64,000 nucleotides of DNA, taken from NCBI RefSeq assembly GCF_000711725.1, contig NZ_JONP01000020.1:26982-90981 (forward strand). Direction: 5' to 3'. The translations under genes and the position numbers were made by a program. Positions 47,302-57,172 of the stretch are shown piece by piece. The DNA comes from Roseomonas aerilata DSM 19363 (GTDB lineage: Bacteria; Pseudomonadota; Alphaproteobacteria; Acetobacterales; Acetobacteraceae). The notes beneath the pieces are model-generated. The model was not told the origin of the DNA. It saw only the letters and a list, made by a program, of their open reading frames with translations, and searched no databases. Within the stretch, counting starts at the first letter, position 1. Each line of letters begins with the position of its first letter.

Positions 47302-49077
47302 TCAGCCTGTGGCAGCGAGGACAGGCTCGGCCGGATCGCGAAGTGCGCCGGTTCCTCCATCCGAAATTCCGAGATCGGTCGGGTGCGGGCCCGGATTGCA
47401 GGCAAGCGAGATGCCGGTGATGCCGCGGAAGACGCGGAAGGGCGGCTTCCAGTCCATCACCCGATCGGCCGCCACGCGCAACCGCGCGAAGGCCGCCGCG
47501 GTCTCAGCCGGAGGGGTCTCCGCGAGAAGGCCGGCGATGGGCAAGGGCATGACGGCGAGCACGTTGCCCCCCTGCGCCACGGCCATGCCGCCTCCGCTGG
47601 CGATGAGGGCGTTGGCCGCCACCGCCATGTCCTCAGGGTCGCGCCCAACGACGAGCAGGTTGTGGTTGTCGTGGCTGATCGTGGTGGCGACGGCGCCGCG
47701 CGGCTCGCCCCAGCCATCCGCCAGGCAGACCACGGGCGACGGGTCTCGCCTTCCGTGGCGATGCAGCACCGCGATCAGCGCGTGTCCCGGCGGGACTGAG
47801 GCGATGCCGTCCGCGACCTCGACCTCGGCCTCCGCCCAGTGGACCACGCGGGCGCCGCCGACCACCGGCAGCCGGACGCGGCCGTTCGCCACCCCATGGG
47901 GTCGCAGCGCGAAGGCCTCCGGCGGTTGGGGTGGGATGTGGACGGTATCGCGGGGGGAGGCGGCGGGCAGGTCGCGGGGCAGGGCGGTCAGCATGGTCCC
48001 GTCCCGCGCCACCAGGCGTCCGCCGACATACACGCGCTCCACCACCATCCCCGGCAGGTCCGACAACACGACGACCTCGGCCAGCCGGCCGGGTGCGAGG
48101 AGGCCGATATCGTCCCGCTTCAGCCGCATGGCGGCGTTCAGCGTCGCCATCTTCAGCACGTGGATTGGCGGCAGGCCGTAGCCCACGAGCCGCGCGAGCG
48201 TGTCGCGCAGGCCGCCCTTCTCCACCAGTTCGTCGGGAAAGATGTCGTCCGTGCAGGTGACGAGGGTAGGCGGCAGGGCGGGCAGGGCCTTGATCGCGGC
48301 CACCACCCCCGGCAGCACCGCGTCGTGGCTTCCCCGCAGCTCCACCGTCAGCCCGGCACGGAGTTTCTGGAGGAAGTCCTCCGGCCCCATGATCTCGTGG
48401 TCCGAGGTCACGCCGGAGGCGACGTAGGCCTGCAGCGCCGGGCCGACCAGGTCGCGGGCGTGGCCGTTCACGTTCTTGCCGGAGGCCATGCCGGCCGCGA
48501 CGATGCCCTCCATCCGTGCGCTGCCGGAGAGGACGCCGGCCATGTCCATCACCTCGGCCACGCCCGAGACCTCAGCCCAGGCGAGCATCTCCGCCATCTC
48601 CTCCGGCCCGATCTCGGCGCCTGCGAGCTCAAGCCCTGGGGCGGAGGGCACGCAGGAGGGGGCGGCGACCAGCACCCGAAGCGGCAGGCCGCGTGCCCGC
48701 TCCACCGCCCATCGCACGCCGGGCACGCCGAGCACGTTGGCCAGCTCGTGCGGGTCCCAGACCGTGGTGGTCGTGCCGTGCGGCACCACCACCGAGGCGT
48801 AGTCCGCCGGGGCCATGAAGGAGGATTCGAAGTGCAGGTGGCTGTCCACGAAGCCCGGCGAGAGGAAGCGGCCGGAGAGGTCGTGCACCTCCGCGGCGTC
48901 CGAGCGCGTGCCCGGCGGGTGGACGGAGGCGATCAGCCCGCCAGTGATACCGATATCGGCTGGGCGCAGCTCCTCCAACGCCACATCCACCACTGTGCCC
49001 CCGGTGAGCAGGAGATCGAAGGGCGCCTTGCCCTGGGCGGCCCGGACGGCGGCGCGGCGGGTCTCGGCGGGGATCAC
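47302..49077 (-). CDS. ade: Adenine deaminase
   Basis: A 591-aa amidohydrolase converting adenine to hypoxanthine and ammonia. Metal and active-site motifs are SPGFVDSHLHFESS, PHGTTTTVWDPHE, the NGHARDL segment and TCTDDIFPDEL; the family C-terminal DNHN segment is seen as SHDNHNLLVVG. The start is GTG at 49077, overlapping the binding-protein stop as GTGA. The product feeds xanthine dehydrogenase. Confidence 0.92.
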   Translation of the reverse strand: MIPAETRRAAVRAAQGKAPFDLLLTGGTVVDVALEELRPADIGITGGLIASVHPPGTRSDAAEVHDLSGRFLSPGFVDSHLHFESSFMAPADYASVVVPHGTTTTVWDPHELANVLGVPGVRWAVERARGLPLRVLVAAPSCVPSAPGLELAGAEIGPEEMAEMLAWAEVSGVAEVMDMAGVLSGSARMEGIVAAGMASGKNVNGHARDLVGPALQAYVASGVTSDHEIMGPEDFLQKLRAGLTVELRGSHDAVLPGVVAAIKALPALPPTLVTCTDDIFPDELVEKGGLRDTLARLVGYGLPPIHVLKMATLNAAMRLKRDDIGLLAPGRLAEVVVLSDLPGMVVERVYVGGRLVARDGTMLTALPRDLPAASPRDTVHIPPQPPEAFALRPHGVANGRVRLPVVGGARVVHWAEAEVEVADGIASVPPGHALIAVLHRHGRRDPSPVVCLADGWGEPRGAVATTISHDNHNLLVVGRDPEDMAVAANALIASGGGMAVAQGGNVLAVMPLPIAGLLAETPPAETAAAFARLRVAADRVMDWKPPFRVFRGITGISLACNPGPHPTDLGISDGGTGALRDPAEPVLAATG

Positions 49078-50636
49078 GGGGCGTGCCCCGCGGACTGGGC
49101 AAGGGTCATCTCGTCGGTTCTTGCCTCGTAGGTCACGCCGCGGCGCATGGCCCAGGTGTTGACCTGAAAATACAGGGCGATGAGCGCGGTCTGCTCACGT
49201 ATCGCCTGACGTGTCGCCTCCCGCGTCAGCCGGGCGCGTTCGTCGTTGTTCATCGTCGCGCGGGCGCGCTGGATCAGCGCATCGATGCCAGAATTGCTGA
49301 AGCGGCCGCGGTTGGCGGTTCCGAGGCCGAGTGAGGTATTCCAGCTATGTACTTGTGTTTCCAGCATTCCTAGAACCTCGGGGTTTGGCGAGAAGCCGGC
49401 CAGGTTCACGCTGTACTTCAATTGGGCGGCCTCGCTCAGCCAGGTGCCGCGCGGCTTGGTCTCCACCGTCGCGGCGATGCCCAGGCGCGTCCACATCTGG
49501 GCGATGGCTTGCACGACCCCCTCGTCGTTCACGAAGCGGTCGTTGGGACCGTTCACCTGCACGGCGAAGCCCTGCGGAAAACCGGCCTCCGCCAGCAGCT
49601 TGCGAGCTCCTTCCAGATCCAGCCTCTCAGCTGTCAGGTCGGGGGAGGTGCCGAAATAGCCGGGCGGGCCGAGGTCGCCGGCGGGCAGGGCTTGGCCGCG
49701 CAGGATGCGCTCCGTCAGGGCCTGGCGGTTGATCGCGAGGGAGAGCGCCCGGCGCACGCGTGCGTCGCGCAACGGGTTGGGGACGGGCGAGCCGTCCTTC
49801 GCGCGGACGAAGGGGCTTTCCGCCCGGTCGCTGTCGAGCGTGAGGAAGATGAGGCGGTTCGAGGGGCTCTCGCTCGTCGTGAAGCGCGCATCGCCCCGGA
49901 AGCGCTCGAACTGCTCGGGCGGCACGATCTCAATGAGGTCTACGTCCCCCGCGCTGAGGGCCGCGACGCGGGCAGCGGCGGCGGGGATGGGGCGGAACTC
50001 AACCCTGGCATAGGCGGGGGTGGCTCCGTGGAAGGCGGGGTTGCGCTCCGCCACGAAGGGGCTGCCGGGCTGCCAGGAGACGTGGCGGAAGGGTCCGGTC
50101 CCGATCATGGCACGGCCCGCGTTGTAGTCGGCGGTGGTCGCGCCCTCGCCGTGCTTCTTCGAGACGATCATCACCAGGGCGAGGTTGTTCGCCAGCAGCG
50201 GCGTCGGCACCCGCGTGCGGATGCGGACCACCCCGCCGCCCGCATCCTCCACGGCCGTCACCACCCGTGTCGCGTAGCCGAAGGAGGAGGGCGAGTTGGG
50301 CACGTTGCCCGCCCGCTGGATGGTGAAGGCCACGTCCTCCGCCGTGACAGGAGCGCCGTCGTGGAAGCGGGCCTGGGGGTCGATGGTGAACTCCCAGGTA
50401 AGGTCGTCCACCACCCGCCAGGCGCTCGCGATAGCCGGGCGGAGCTCCTGCCGCGCGTCCTGCTGCACCAGCGGTTGAAAGACGTGGCGGGCAAAGGCGA
50501 TGTTGGTGATAAGGCTCGCGTAGTGCGGGTCGAGGCTGGTGGGGCCGGACTCGACGCCGATGCGGAGGAGATCCTGGGCGCCCGCGGCTCCCGGCAGGAC
50601 CATCGCGGCGGCAAGAAGGGCGGCGCGCAGGCGCAT
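49074..50636 (-). CDS. Family 5 extracellular solute-binding protein (peptide/nickel type)
   Basis: A 520-aa periplasmic binding protein with a signal peptide (MRLRAALLAAAMVLPGAAGAQ). Family-5 features: SLDPHYASLI, FHDGAPVTAEDVAFTIQRA, GTGPFRHVSW and LSLAINRQAL. ATG at 50636 has GAGG five bases upstream; MPEVP at 50651 is an alternative. No permease or ATPase genes are adjacent, so it is orphaned from an ABC importer. It is translationally coupled to adenine deaminase, which hints that a nucleobase-containing ligand is possible. Confidence 0.87.
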   Translation of the reverse strand: MRLRAALLAAAMVLPGAAGAQDLLRIGVESGPTSLDPHYASLITNIAFARHVFQPLVQQDARQELRPAIASAWRVVDDLTWEFTIDPQARFHDGAPVTAEDVAFTIQRAGNVPNSPSSFGYATRVVTAVEDAGGGVVRIRTRVPTPLLANNLALVMIVSKKHGEGATTADYNAGRAMIGTGPFRHVSWQPGSPFVAERNPAFHGATPAYARVEFRPIPAAAARVAALSAGDVDLIEIVPPEQFERFRGDARFTTSESPSNRLIFLTLDSDRAESPFVRAKDGSPVPNPLRDARVRRALSLAINRQALTERILRGQALPAGDLGPPGYFGTSPDLTAERLDLEGARKLLAEAGFPQGFAVQVNGPNDRFVNDEGVVQAIAQMWTRLGIAATVETKPRGTWLSEAAQLKYSVNLAGFSPNPEVLGMLETQVHSWNTSLGLGTANRGRFSNSGIDALIQRARATMNNDERARLTREATRQAIREQTALIALYFQVNTWAMRRGVTYEARTDEMTLAQSAGHAP

Positions 50637-50709
50637 CGGGACCTCGGGCATCTGGTGGTGAAGGGGGCAAGCTGGCATGGTCCGCCGCACCCCCGCAACG
50701 GAGCCGCCC

Positions 50710-51888
50710 ATGCCCAGGCCCATGGCCCTGGAGCCGTTCGCCGAAGCCATGACGGCCTGGCGCCGGGACCTGCACGCCCATCCGGAGCTCGGCTTCGAGG
50801 AGCACCGCACCGCCGCCCTCGTCGCGCGGGAGCTGCGCGCGGCGGGGATCGCGGTGGAGGAGGGGATCGCGGGCACGGGCGTCGTCGGGACGATCCGGGG
50901 AGCGGCAGGCAACCGCGCGATCGGGTTGCGCGCGGACATGGACGCGCTGGCCATGGCGGAGATGACCAGCGCGCCCTGGGCGAGCCTCACGCCCGGCCGG
51001 ATGCATGCCTGTGGGCATGACGGGCACACGGCGATGCTGCTCGGCGCCGCGAAGTGGCTTGCCGGAAACCGGGACCGCTTCGCCGGCACCGTCCACCTCA
51101 TCTTCCAGCCCGCCGAGGAATCGCGCGGCGGGGCGCAAGCGATGCTCGCGGCGGGGCTGTTCGAGCGCTTCCCCGTTGATGCCGTCTACGCCATGCACAA
51201 CCTGCCGGGCCTGCCGCTCGGCACGGTCGCGGTGCCGAAGGGCGCCGTCCTCGCGAGTTCCGATACCTGGGAGGTGACCTTCCGCGGGCGTGGCACGCAC
51301 GGGGCGAAGCCGCATCTCGGCACCGACGCGACGCTCGCCGCCGCCGCCTTCATCCTGGCTCTCCAGACGGTGGTGGCGCGGGAGCTGGACCCGCTCGGGG
51401 TGGGGGTGGTCAGCGTCGGCCATCTCGCGGCCGGCCATCCGGAAGCGCCGAACGTCATTCCGGCGGAGGTGCTGGTGCGCGGAACCGCGCGGGCGCTCTC
51501 GGCCCCCGTGCGCGACCTGCTTGAGGCGCGGATCGGCGGCATCGCGCGCGGCACCGCCGCCACGCACGGAGTAGCGGCGGAGCCGATCTATAACCGTCGC
51601 CTGCCGCCGACCGTGAACCACCCCGCCCAGGCCGCGCTGATGCATCGGGCCGCGTCCGCGGCGGTGGGTGCCGATCGGGCGCTGGACGACCACCCGCCGA
51701 TCACCGCGGGCGAGGACTTCGCCTGCATGCTCGAGGCCCGACCGGGCGCTTACGCGTGGCTCGGCACGGGCGATCCCGCCCATCCTGAAGGCTGGCACCA
51801 CAATCCGCGCTTCGACTTCAACGACGCGGCGCTGACCGCCGGCGCCGCCCTGTTCTGCGGCATCGTCGAGGCGGAGCTGGGGGCTTGA
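50710..51888 (+). CDS. M20-family amidohydrolase (hippurate/aminoacylase-like)
   Basis: A 392-aa metallopeptidase-like amidase. Motifs: HAHPELGFEE, ACGHDGHTAMLLGAA with the metal-binding Cys/His set, FQPAEES, and the lid-domain VTFRGRGTHGAKPH. GEDFACMLEARPGAY and WHHNPRFDFND complete the family pattern. ATG at 50710 has CGGAG at the right distance; an upstream ATG at 50677 would add 11 residues. It is divergent from the binding-protein gene and overlaps the nucleoside hydrolase by TTGA. Confidence 0.87.
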   Translation: MPRPMALEPFAEAMTAWRRDLHAHPELGFEEHRTAALVARELRAAGIAVEEGIAGTGVVGTIRGAAGNRAIGLRADMDALAMAEMTSAPWASLTPGRMHACGHDGHTAMLLGAAKWLAGNRDRFAGTVHLIFQPAEESRGGAQAMLAAGLFERFPVDAVYAMHNLPGLPLGTVAVPKGAVLASSDTWEVTFRGRGTHGAKPHLGTDATLAAAAFILALQTVVARELDPLGVGVVSVGHLAAGHPEAPNVIPAEVLVRGTARALSAPVRDLLEARIGGIARGTAATHGVAAEPIYNRRLPPTVNHPAQAALMHRAASAAVGADRALDDHPPITAGEDFACMLEARPGAYAWLGTGDPAHPEGWHHNPRFDFNDAALTAGAALFCGIVEAELGA

Positions 51889-52832
51889 GCGGCGCCCCGC
51901 CGGCCGGGCGCCGGGCCGTCATCATCGACTGCGATCCCGGCACGGACGACGCCCTTGCCCTCTGGCTCGCCATGGCCTCGCCGGAGATCGACCTGCGGCT
52001 GGTGACGGTGGTGGGTGGCAATGCGGGGCTCGCGCGCACCGTGGCGAATGCGCGCGCCGTGGTTGGGCTGGGCGGCGTTCCCGTCCCGGTGGTGCCCGGG
52101 GCCGAGCGGCCCCTGCGCGGCTGCTTCGCGGGGGAGCGGGCGGTGCACGGCGATGACGGGCTGGCCGGCGTGGTCCTGCCGGAGGGGCCGCCGGCCGTCG
52201 CGGCGCTCGCGGCCGACGCGATCCGCGCCGTGCTCCGCGATGCCGCGCCGGGGAGCGTCACGCTCGTCGGCATCGGGCCCGTGACCAACCTCGCCCTCGC
52301 GCTCGCGACCGAGCCCGCTCTGGCCGGGCGGGTGCGGGAGATCGTGCTGATGGGCGGCGCCTGGGGGGAGGGGAACTGGACTCCCTCCGCCGAGTTCAAC
52401 GCGGCGAGCGACCCGGAGGCGCTGGACATTCTCCTCTCCCTCGGTCCGCCCGTCACGCTGGTGACCCTGGAACTGACCATGCAGGCGCTGGTGACGCCCG
52501 CACGGATCGAGGCGGTCCGGCGCCTTGGCCACGGGGCCTGCCTGCGGGCGGCCTGCGACATCATGGCGGCCGTTCCGCCCTCCCGTCGGCTCGGGGGCGA
52601 GGGGCACGCGCTGCACGACGCCTGCGCCATCGCCTGGCTCGTTGCCCCTGCGCTCTTCCACGCGCAGCGCGCGGCGGTGGAGGTGGATTGCGGCCCCAGT
52701 CCTGCGCGCGGTCGCACGCATGTGGACCGCTGGGGCCGGAGCGGGGTGGAGCCGCGGGTGACGCTGCCCGAGACCCTCGACGCGGAGGGCTTCTTCGCGC
52801 TGCTCGGCGCGCGCCTCGCCCGCCTGCCCTGA
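51885..52832 (+). CDS. Inosine-uridine preferring nucleoside hydrolase
   Basis: A 315-aa protein with the calcium-binding aspartate cluster DCDPGTDDA near residue 15, VGIGPVTNLALAL, MGGAWGEGNWTPSAEFNAASDPEA, and a late HDACAIAWL that supplies the conserved His/Asp. It cleaves ribonucleosides to base and ribose. The start appears to be TTG at 51885 within the preceding stop (TTGA). No signal peptide, so it is cytoplasmic. Confidence 0.9.
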   Translation: MSGAPPAGRRAVIIDCDPGTDDALALWLAMASPEIDLRLVTVVGGNAGLARTVANARAVVGLGGVPVPVVPGAERPLRGCFAGERAVHGDDGLAGVVLPEGPPAVAALAADAIRAVLRDAAPGSVTLVGIGPVTNLALALATEPALAGRVREIVLMGGAWGEGNWTPSAEFNAASDPEALDILLSLGPPVTLVTLELTMQALVTPARIEAVRRLGHGACLRAACDIMAAVPPSRRLGGEGHALHDACAIAWLVAPALFHAQRAAVEVDCGPSPARGRTHVDRWGRSGVEPRVTLPETLDAEGFFALLGARLARLP

Positions 52833-52894
52833 CGCCTGGAAGCCCGGCGGGCCCCGTGCTACCGCGCGGCGCCACCGCAGGGGAGGAAGCGAGC

Positions 52895-53626
52895 TTGACC
52901 GAGATCATCGCGCATCGGGGCGGCGCCATCCTCTGGCCCGAGAACAGCCTCCAGGCCTTCCGCGGCGCCATTGCCGCCGGGGCGGACGCGGTGGAGTGCG
53001 ACGTCCACCTCTCTGCCGACGGCGAGGCGATGGTGATGCACGACGCCACGCTCGACCGCACGAGCAACTGCCGCGGCGCGCTCGCCGAGCGCAGTGCGGC
53101 GGAACTGGCCGCGCTGCACCTCATTGGTGCGGGCGGGGAGGGGGTGCCACGGCTTTCCGAGCTGCTCGAGCTCGTGGCCACCGGGCACGGCGGGCTCCAG
53201 GTGGAGGTGAAAGCCGACCGGAACGGCCGGCTCGACCTGCCGCTGCTGGAGAAGGTGCTGGCCGCGCTGGACCGGACGGGGCTTCGCCCGCGCACCGAGA
53301 TCATCGTCTTCGAAGCGGAGGTGGCCGCCGCCGCCGTGGCCGCCAGTGGGCTGCGCAACGTTGCCTGGCTCTTCAGCCCCCCGATGATCCGCCATATCGG
53401 GCTGGAGGGAATCCTTGCCACCGCGCGCCGCACCGGTGTCCGCATGGTGGAGACGCACGAGGCCGCGATGGATGCCGAGCTGCTTGGCGCCTTTCGCGGC
53501 GCGGGGCTGCGCGTCGGGGCCTGGGGGGCGAACCACGCGCCCTCGATCCGCCGGATGCTGGATCTCGACCTGGATGCCATCGCGACGGATGATCCGGTGC
53601 TGGCGCTCTCGCTTCGGGCAGCCTGA
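52895..53626 (+). CDS. Glycerophosphodiester phosphodiesterase
   Basis: A 243-aa TIM-barrel enzyme with the GDPD signature AHRGG...PENSLQAFRGAIAAGADAVECDVHLS and MHDATLDRTSN. It hydrolyses glycerophosphodiesters to glycerol-3-phosphate, potentially useful with the Ugp importer in the window. The start is TTG at 52895 with GGAGG eight bases upstream; GTG at 52856 is less likely. No signal peptide, hence cytoplasmic. Confidence 0.9.
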   Translation: MTEIIAHRGGAILWPENSLQAFRGAIAAGADAVECDVHLSADGEAMVMHDATLDRTSNCRGALAERSAAELAALHLIGAGGEGVPRLSELLELVATGHGGLQVEVKADRNGRLDLPLLEKVLAALDRTGLRPRTEIIVFEAEVAAAAVAASGLRNVAWLFSPPMIRHIGLEGILATARRTGVRMVETHEAAMDAELLGAFRGAGLRVGAWGANHAPSIRRMLDLDLDAIATDDPVLALSLRAA

Positions 53627-53665
53627 GGCGGCGCCCGCAGGCCCCGGACGGCGGGCGAGGGCGGA

Positions 53666-55258
53666 TCAAACCGATAGCTGCACGAAGCGCTCCGCCTCCG
53701 GCTTCGTGCCCTCGATCTGAAAGGCGACCGCCGCGGCGAGGATGGCGTGGTCGGCCTCGCTCAGCCGCGACTGTTCGCGCAGGTGGTCCGACCAAGACCG
53801 GACTGCCCAGAGTTCCACGTAACGTTCGGGGTGGGCCACGTCCTCGTAGAGGCGCCAGACAATGGCGCCGGCGCGGAGGCGCACGCCGCGGACCTCGGCC
53901 ATGGATCGAAGGAAGGCGTCCCGAGAGGCGGTGGGCACCGCGTAGCGGACGGATTCGAGCACCCGCCCCTCGTCCCCGCGGAGAGCGGGGAGGAGTTCGG
54001 CCGCGGGGGCATCGGGCTGCGGTTCTGCCAGGTTGGTGGCGGAGGGGAGGGACGGCGGCGCCTCGAGCGGAAGGCGGCGGACGGCGAAGGCGAGGACGAT
54101 GCTGGTCACCCCGAAGGCGATGAGCGTCGCCGGAATGCCGATCATCTCCGCCCCGACCCCGCCCAGCACCGTGCCCGCCGCCATGGCGCCGAAGGTGCAG
54201 ACCTGGAACAGCCCGATCGCCCTCGCCCGCACCCAAGGTCGCGCGCCGAGCTGCGACGAGGCCGAAAGGGTCGAGGTCATCCCGAGCCAGAAGGCGCCGT
54301 AGAGGAGCATCGCGATCCCAGCCAGCACCCAGTGGCGGGCGAGGGCGAGGAGAATGATCGAGGCGCCCACGCCGCTTGAGCAGGCGACAACGGTGGCCGA
54401 GCGGCTGAGCCGGTTGCGGAGCGCCGGCAGCCAGAAGCTGGCGGCGACCGCGCCCACGCCCATGGCGCCGAGCATCAGCCCGAAGGCCGAGGGGCCGAGG
54501 CCGAGCCGGAACCGCACGATCAGCGGCAGGAGCGCCCAGACCGCCGAGCCCGCAAAGAAGGCGAGGGTGGAGCGGATGATGACGCCGCGCATCACCGGGC
54601 TGGCCAGGACGTAGCGCACGCCGCTCCCGATAGCCGGGAGAAGGCGCTCCTTCGGCGTCGTGTCCTGCTCCGGCACGCGCTTCCAGAAGAAGAGGGCGGT
54701 GATGAGGACAAGGAAGCAGGCGGCGTTGAGGCCGAAGGCGACTTCCGCCCCCGCCCAGCCGAGCACCACGCCGCCGAGGGCGGGGCCGATCGCCCGGGCG
54801 AGGTTGAAGCCCATGGCGTTCAGCACGATGGCCTGCACGAGGTCCGTGCGGGGGACGAGTTCCGGAGTGGTGGCCGCGAAGGCCGGGAAGTTCGCCGCCG
54901 CCCCCACGCCGATGCAGAAGGTGAGGGCCAGCAGGCCCCAGGGCCCGAGCAGCCCGGCGCCTGTGAGGACGCAGAGTAGGAGGGCGGTGCCGAAGATCCA
55001 GAACTGGGTCAGCAGCAGGAAGCGGCGGCGGTCCATGATGTCCGCAAGCGCGCCCGCCGGCAGGGCGAGGAGGAAGACGGGCAGGAGCGCGGCCACCTGC
55101 ACGAGGCTGACCATGACCGGCGAGGGCGAGAGGGAGGTCATCAGCCAGCCCGCGCCCGTGCTCTGCACCCAGCCGCCGATATTGCTGACGAGGGTGGCGA
55201 ACCAGAGGGTCCGGAACACAGGGTGCCGGAAGGGCACGAAGGCGGCGGGGGCGGGCAT
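53666..55258 (-). CDS. MFS exporter of the EntS/MFS_3 type with C-terminal soluble domain
   Basis: 530 aa. About 12 membrane spans (residues 15-400) typical of the EntS-like MFS_3 group: FRTLWFATLVSNIGGWVQSTGAGWLMTSL, DIMDRRRFLLL after helix 2 and NAMGFNLARAIGPALGGV. The last 110 residues form a soluble ABM-like module (VRYAVPTASRDAFLRSMAEVRGVRLR, VAHPERYVELWAVRSWSDHLRE), as in the longer MFS_3 proteins. Substrate unknown; this group often exports siderophores or drugs. Confidence 0.86.
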   Translation of the reverse strand: MPAPAAFVPFRHPVFRTLWFATLVSNIGGWVQSTGAGWLMTSLSPSPVMVSLVQVAALLPVFLLALPAGALADIMDRRRFLLLTQFWIFGTALLLCVLTGAGLLGPWGLLALTFCIGVGAAANFPAFAATTPELVPRTDLVQAIVLNAMGFNLARAIGPALGGVVLGWAGAEVAFGLNAACFLVLITALFFWKRVPEQDTTPKERLLPAIGSGVRYVLASPVMRGVIIRSTLAFFAGSAVWALLPLIVRFRLGLGPSAFGLMLGAMGVGAVAASFWLPALRNRLSRSATVVACSSGVGASIILLALARHWVLAGIAMLLYGAFWLGMTSTLSASSQLGARPWVRARAIGLFQVCTFGAMAAGTVLGGVGAEMIGIPATLIAFGVTSIVLAFAVRRLPLEAPPSLPSATNLAEPQPDAPAAELLPALRGDEGRVLESVRYAVPTASRDAFLRSMAEVRGVRLRAGAIVWRLYEDVAHPERYVELWAVRSWSDHLREQSRLSEADHAILAAAVAFQIEGTKPEAERFVQLSV

Positions 55259-55375
55259 CGGAGACGGGGCGGACCGGAAGCTGCTCTCCCCCCGTGCCCG
55301 GCAATCGGGCGGCTCGCAAGGGGGGCCGGGAGGATCCTTCGTGCGGTGCGGCACGGGGGCTGCTAAGGGGCGCTC

Positions 55376-57091
55376 ATGCTTCGACGCTTCTTCTCCTACT
55401 ACCGGCCGCACCGGCGGCTGTTCCTGCTCGACTTCGGGTGCGCCGTGCTTTCCGGGCTGCTGGAGCTGGGCTTTCCGCTGGCGGTGAAGGCCTTCGTGGA
55501 CCGGCTGCTACCAGGGCAGGACTGGGCGCTGATCGGGCTGGCCGCCGCGGGGCTGCTCGTCGTTTACCTCCTGAATGCCGGGCTGATGGCGGTGGTGACC
55601 TACTGGGGGCACATGCTCGGCATCAACATCGAGACGGAGATGCGTCGCCGAGCCTTCGCGCACCTGCAGAAGCTCTCCTTTTCCTTCTACGACAACCAGC
55701 GGACGGGGCACCTGGTCGGGCGGCTGACGAAGGACCTGGAGGAGATCGGGGAGGTGGCCCATCACGGGCCGGAGGACCTCTTCATCGCGGTAATGACCTT
55801 CGTCGGCGCCTTCGTGCTGATGTTCTCGGTGAATGCGGAGCTGGCGCTGATCACCGCGGCGGTGGTGCCGGTCACGGGCTGGCTGACGGCGCGCTACGGC
55901 GGGCGGATGACGCGGAACTGGCAGACGATCTTCGGGCGCGTGGGCGGCTTCAACGCGCGGATCGAGGAGAATGTCGGCGGTATCCGAGTGGTGCAGGCCT
56001 TCGCCAACGAGGAGCACGAGCGCGGCCTTTTCGCGCGCGACAACGAGGGCTACCGCGAGACGAAGCTCGAGGCCTACCGGCTGATGGCCGCGACGAACGC
56101 GCTCTCCTACCTCTCCATGCGGCTGACGCAGATGGTGGTGATGGTGGCCGGAAGCTGGTTCGTGCTGCACGGGCAGCTCAGCTCGGGCGGCTTTGTCGGG
56201 TTCCTGCTGCTGGTGGGCGTGTTCTTCCGGCCGGTGGAGAAGATCAACTCGGTGATCGAGACCTACCCGAAGGGGATCGCGGGGTTCCGCCGCTACACGG
56301 AACTGATGGACACGGCGCCCGACATCGAGGACCGACCGGATGCGCGCGTCGCGCCGCGTCTCTCCGGGCGTATTCGCTACGAGCGGGTGCGCTTTGCCTA
56401 CGGGAAAGGCGCGCCGGTGCTGGACGGGGTGGACCTTGAGATCCTGCCCGGCGAAACGGTCGCCTTCGTCGGGCCCTCGGGCGCGGGCAAGACGACGCTC
56501 CTCTCCCTGCTGCCGCGCTTCTACGAGGTGACCGGCGGGCGCATCACGGTGGACGGAATCGACATCCGGGATCTCACCCTCGCCTCCCTGCGCGGGCAGA
56601 TCGGGATCGTGCAGCAGGACGTGTTCCTTTTCGGCGGCACGGTGCGAGAGAACATCGCCTATGGCCGCCTCGGTGCCTCCGAGGAGGAGATCATGGAGGC
56701 GGCGCGCAGGGCCCGGCTGGACACCGTGATCGCCGCCCTGCCGAAGGGGCTGGACACGGTGGTCGGGGAACGGGGGGTGAAGCTCTCGGGCGGGCAGAAG
56801 CAGCGGCTGGCGATCGCGCGGATCTTTCTTCGCAACCCGCCGATCCTCATCCTCGACGAGGCCACCTCCGCGCTCGACACGGAGACGGAGCGGGCGATCC
56901 AGGCTTCGCTGACGGAGCTGTCCGAGGGGCGTACCACGCTGGTGATCGCGCACCGGCTGGCGACGATCCGGGATGCCGACCGCATCGTGGTGGTGGACGC
57001 GGCGGGCCTGGCAGAGCAGGGGCGGCACGGGGAGCTGGTGGCCTCGGGCGGAATCTACAGCCGGCTGCACAGCGCGCAGCAGGCGGGGTGA
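55376..57091 (+). CDS. ABC exporter, fused permease-ATPase (MsbA/MsbA-like)
   Basis: A 571-aa half-transporter that works as a homodimer. Six membrane spans in the first 310 residues, then a nucleotide-binding domain with GPSGAGKTT (Walker A), IGIVQQDVFLFGG (Q-loop), LSGGQKQRLAIARI (signature), LILDEATSALD (Walker B) and VIAHRLATI (H-loop). The substrate may be lipid or drug and is not predictable. It is divergent from the MFS exporter at 117 bases. Confidence 0.9.
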   Translation: MLRRFFSYYRPHRRLFLLDFGCAVLSGLLELGFPLAVKAFVDRLLPGQDWALIGLAAAGLLVVYLLNAGLMAVVTYWGHMLGINIETEMRRRAFAHLQKLSFSFYDNQRTGHLVGRLTKDLEEIGEVAHHGPEDLFIAVMTFVGAFVLMFSVNAELALITAAVVPVTGWLTARYGGRMTRNWQTIFGRVGGFNARIEENVGGIRVVQAFANEEHERGLFARDNEGYRETKLEAYRLMAATNALSYLSMRLTQMVVMVAGSWFVLHGQLSSGGFVGFLLLVGVFFRPVEKINSVIETYPKGIAGFRRYTELMDTAPDIEDRPDARVAPRLSGRIRYERVRFAYGKGAPVLDGVDLEILPGETVAFVGPSGAGKTTLLSLLPRFYEVTGGRITVDGIDIRDLTLASLRGQIGIVQQDVFLFGGTVRENIAYGRLGASEEEIMEAARRARLDTVIAALPKGLDTVVGERGVKLSGGQKQRLAIARIFLRNPPILILDEATSALDTETERAIQASLTELSEGRTTLVIAHRLATIRDADRIVVVDAAGLAEQGRHGELVASGGIYSRLHSAQQAG

Positions 57092-57172
57092 GCGGCTGCT
57101 GCTTTCGCCAGCCAGTCGGGCTATGGTCCCGATGGCTGCGTGGTCCGCGCGGCCATTCTCGGGAGGGAAGCC

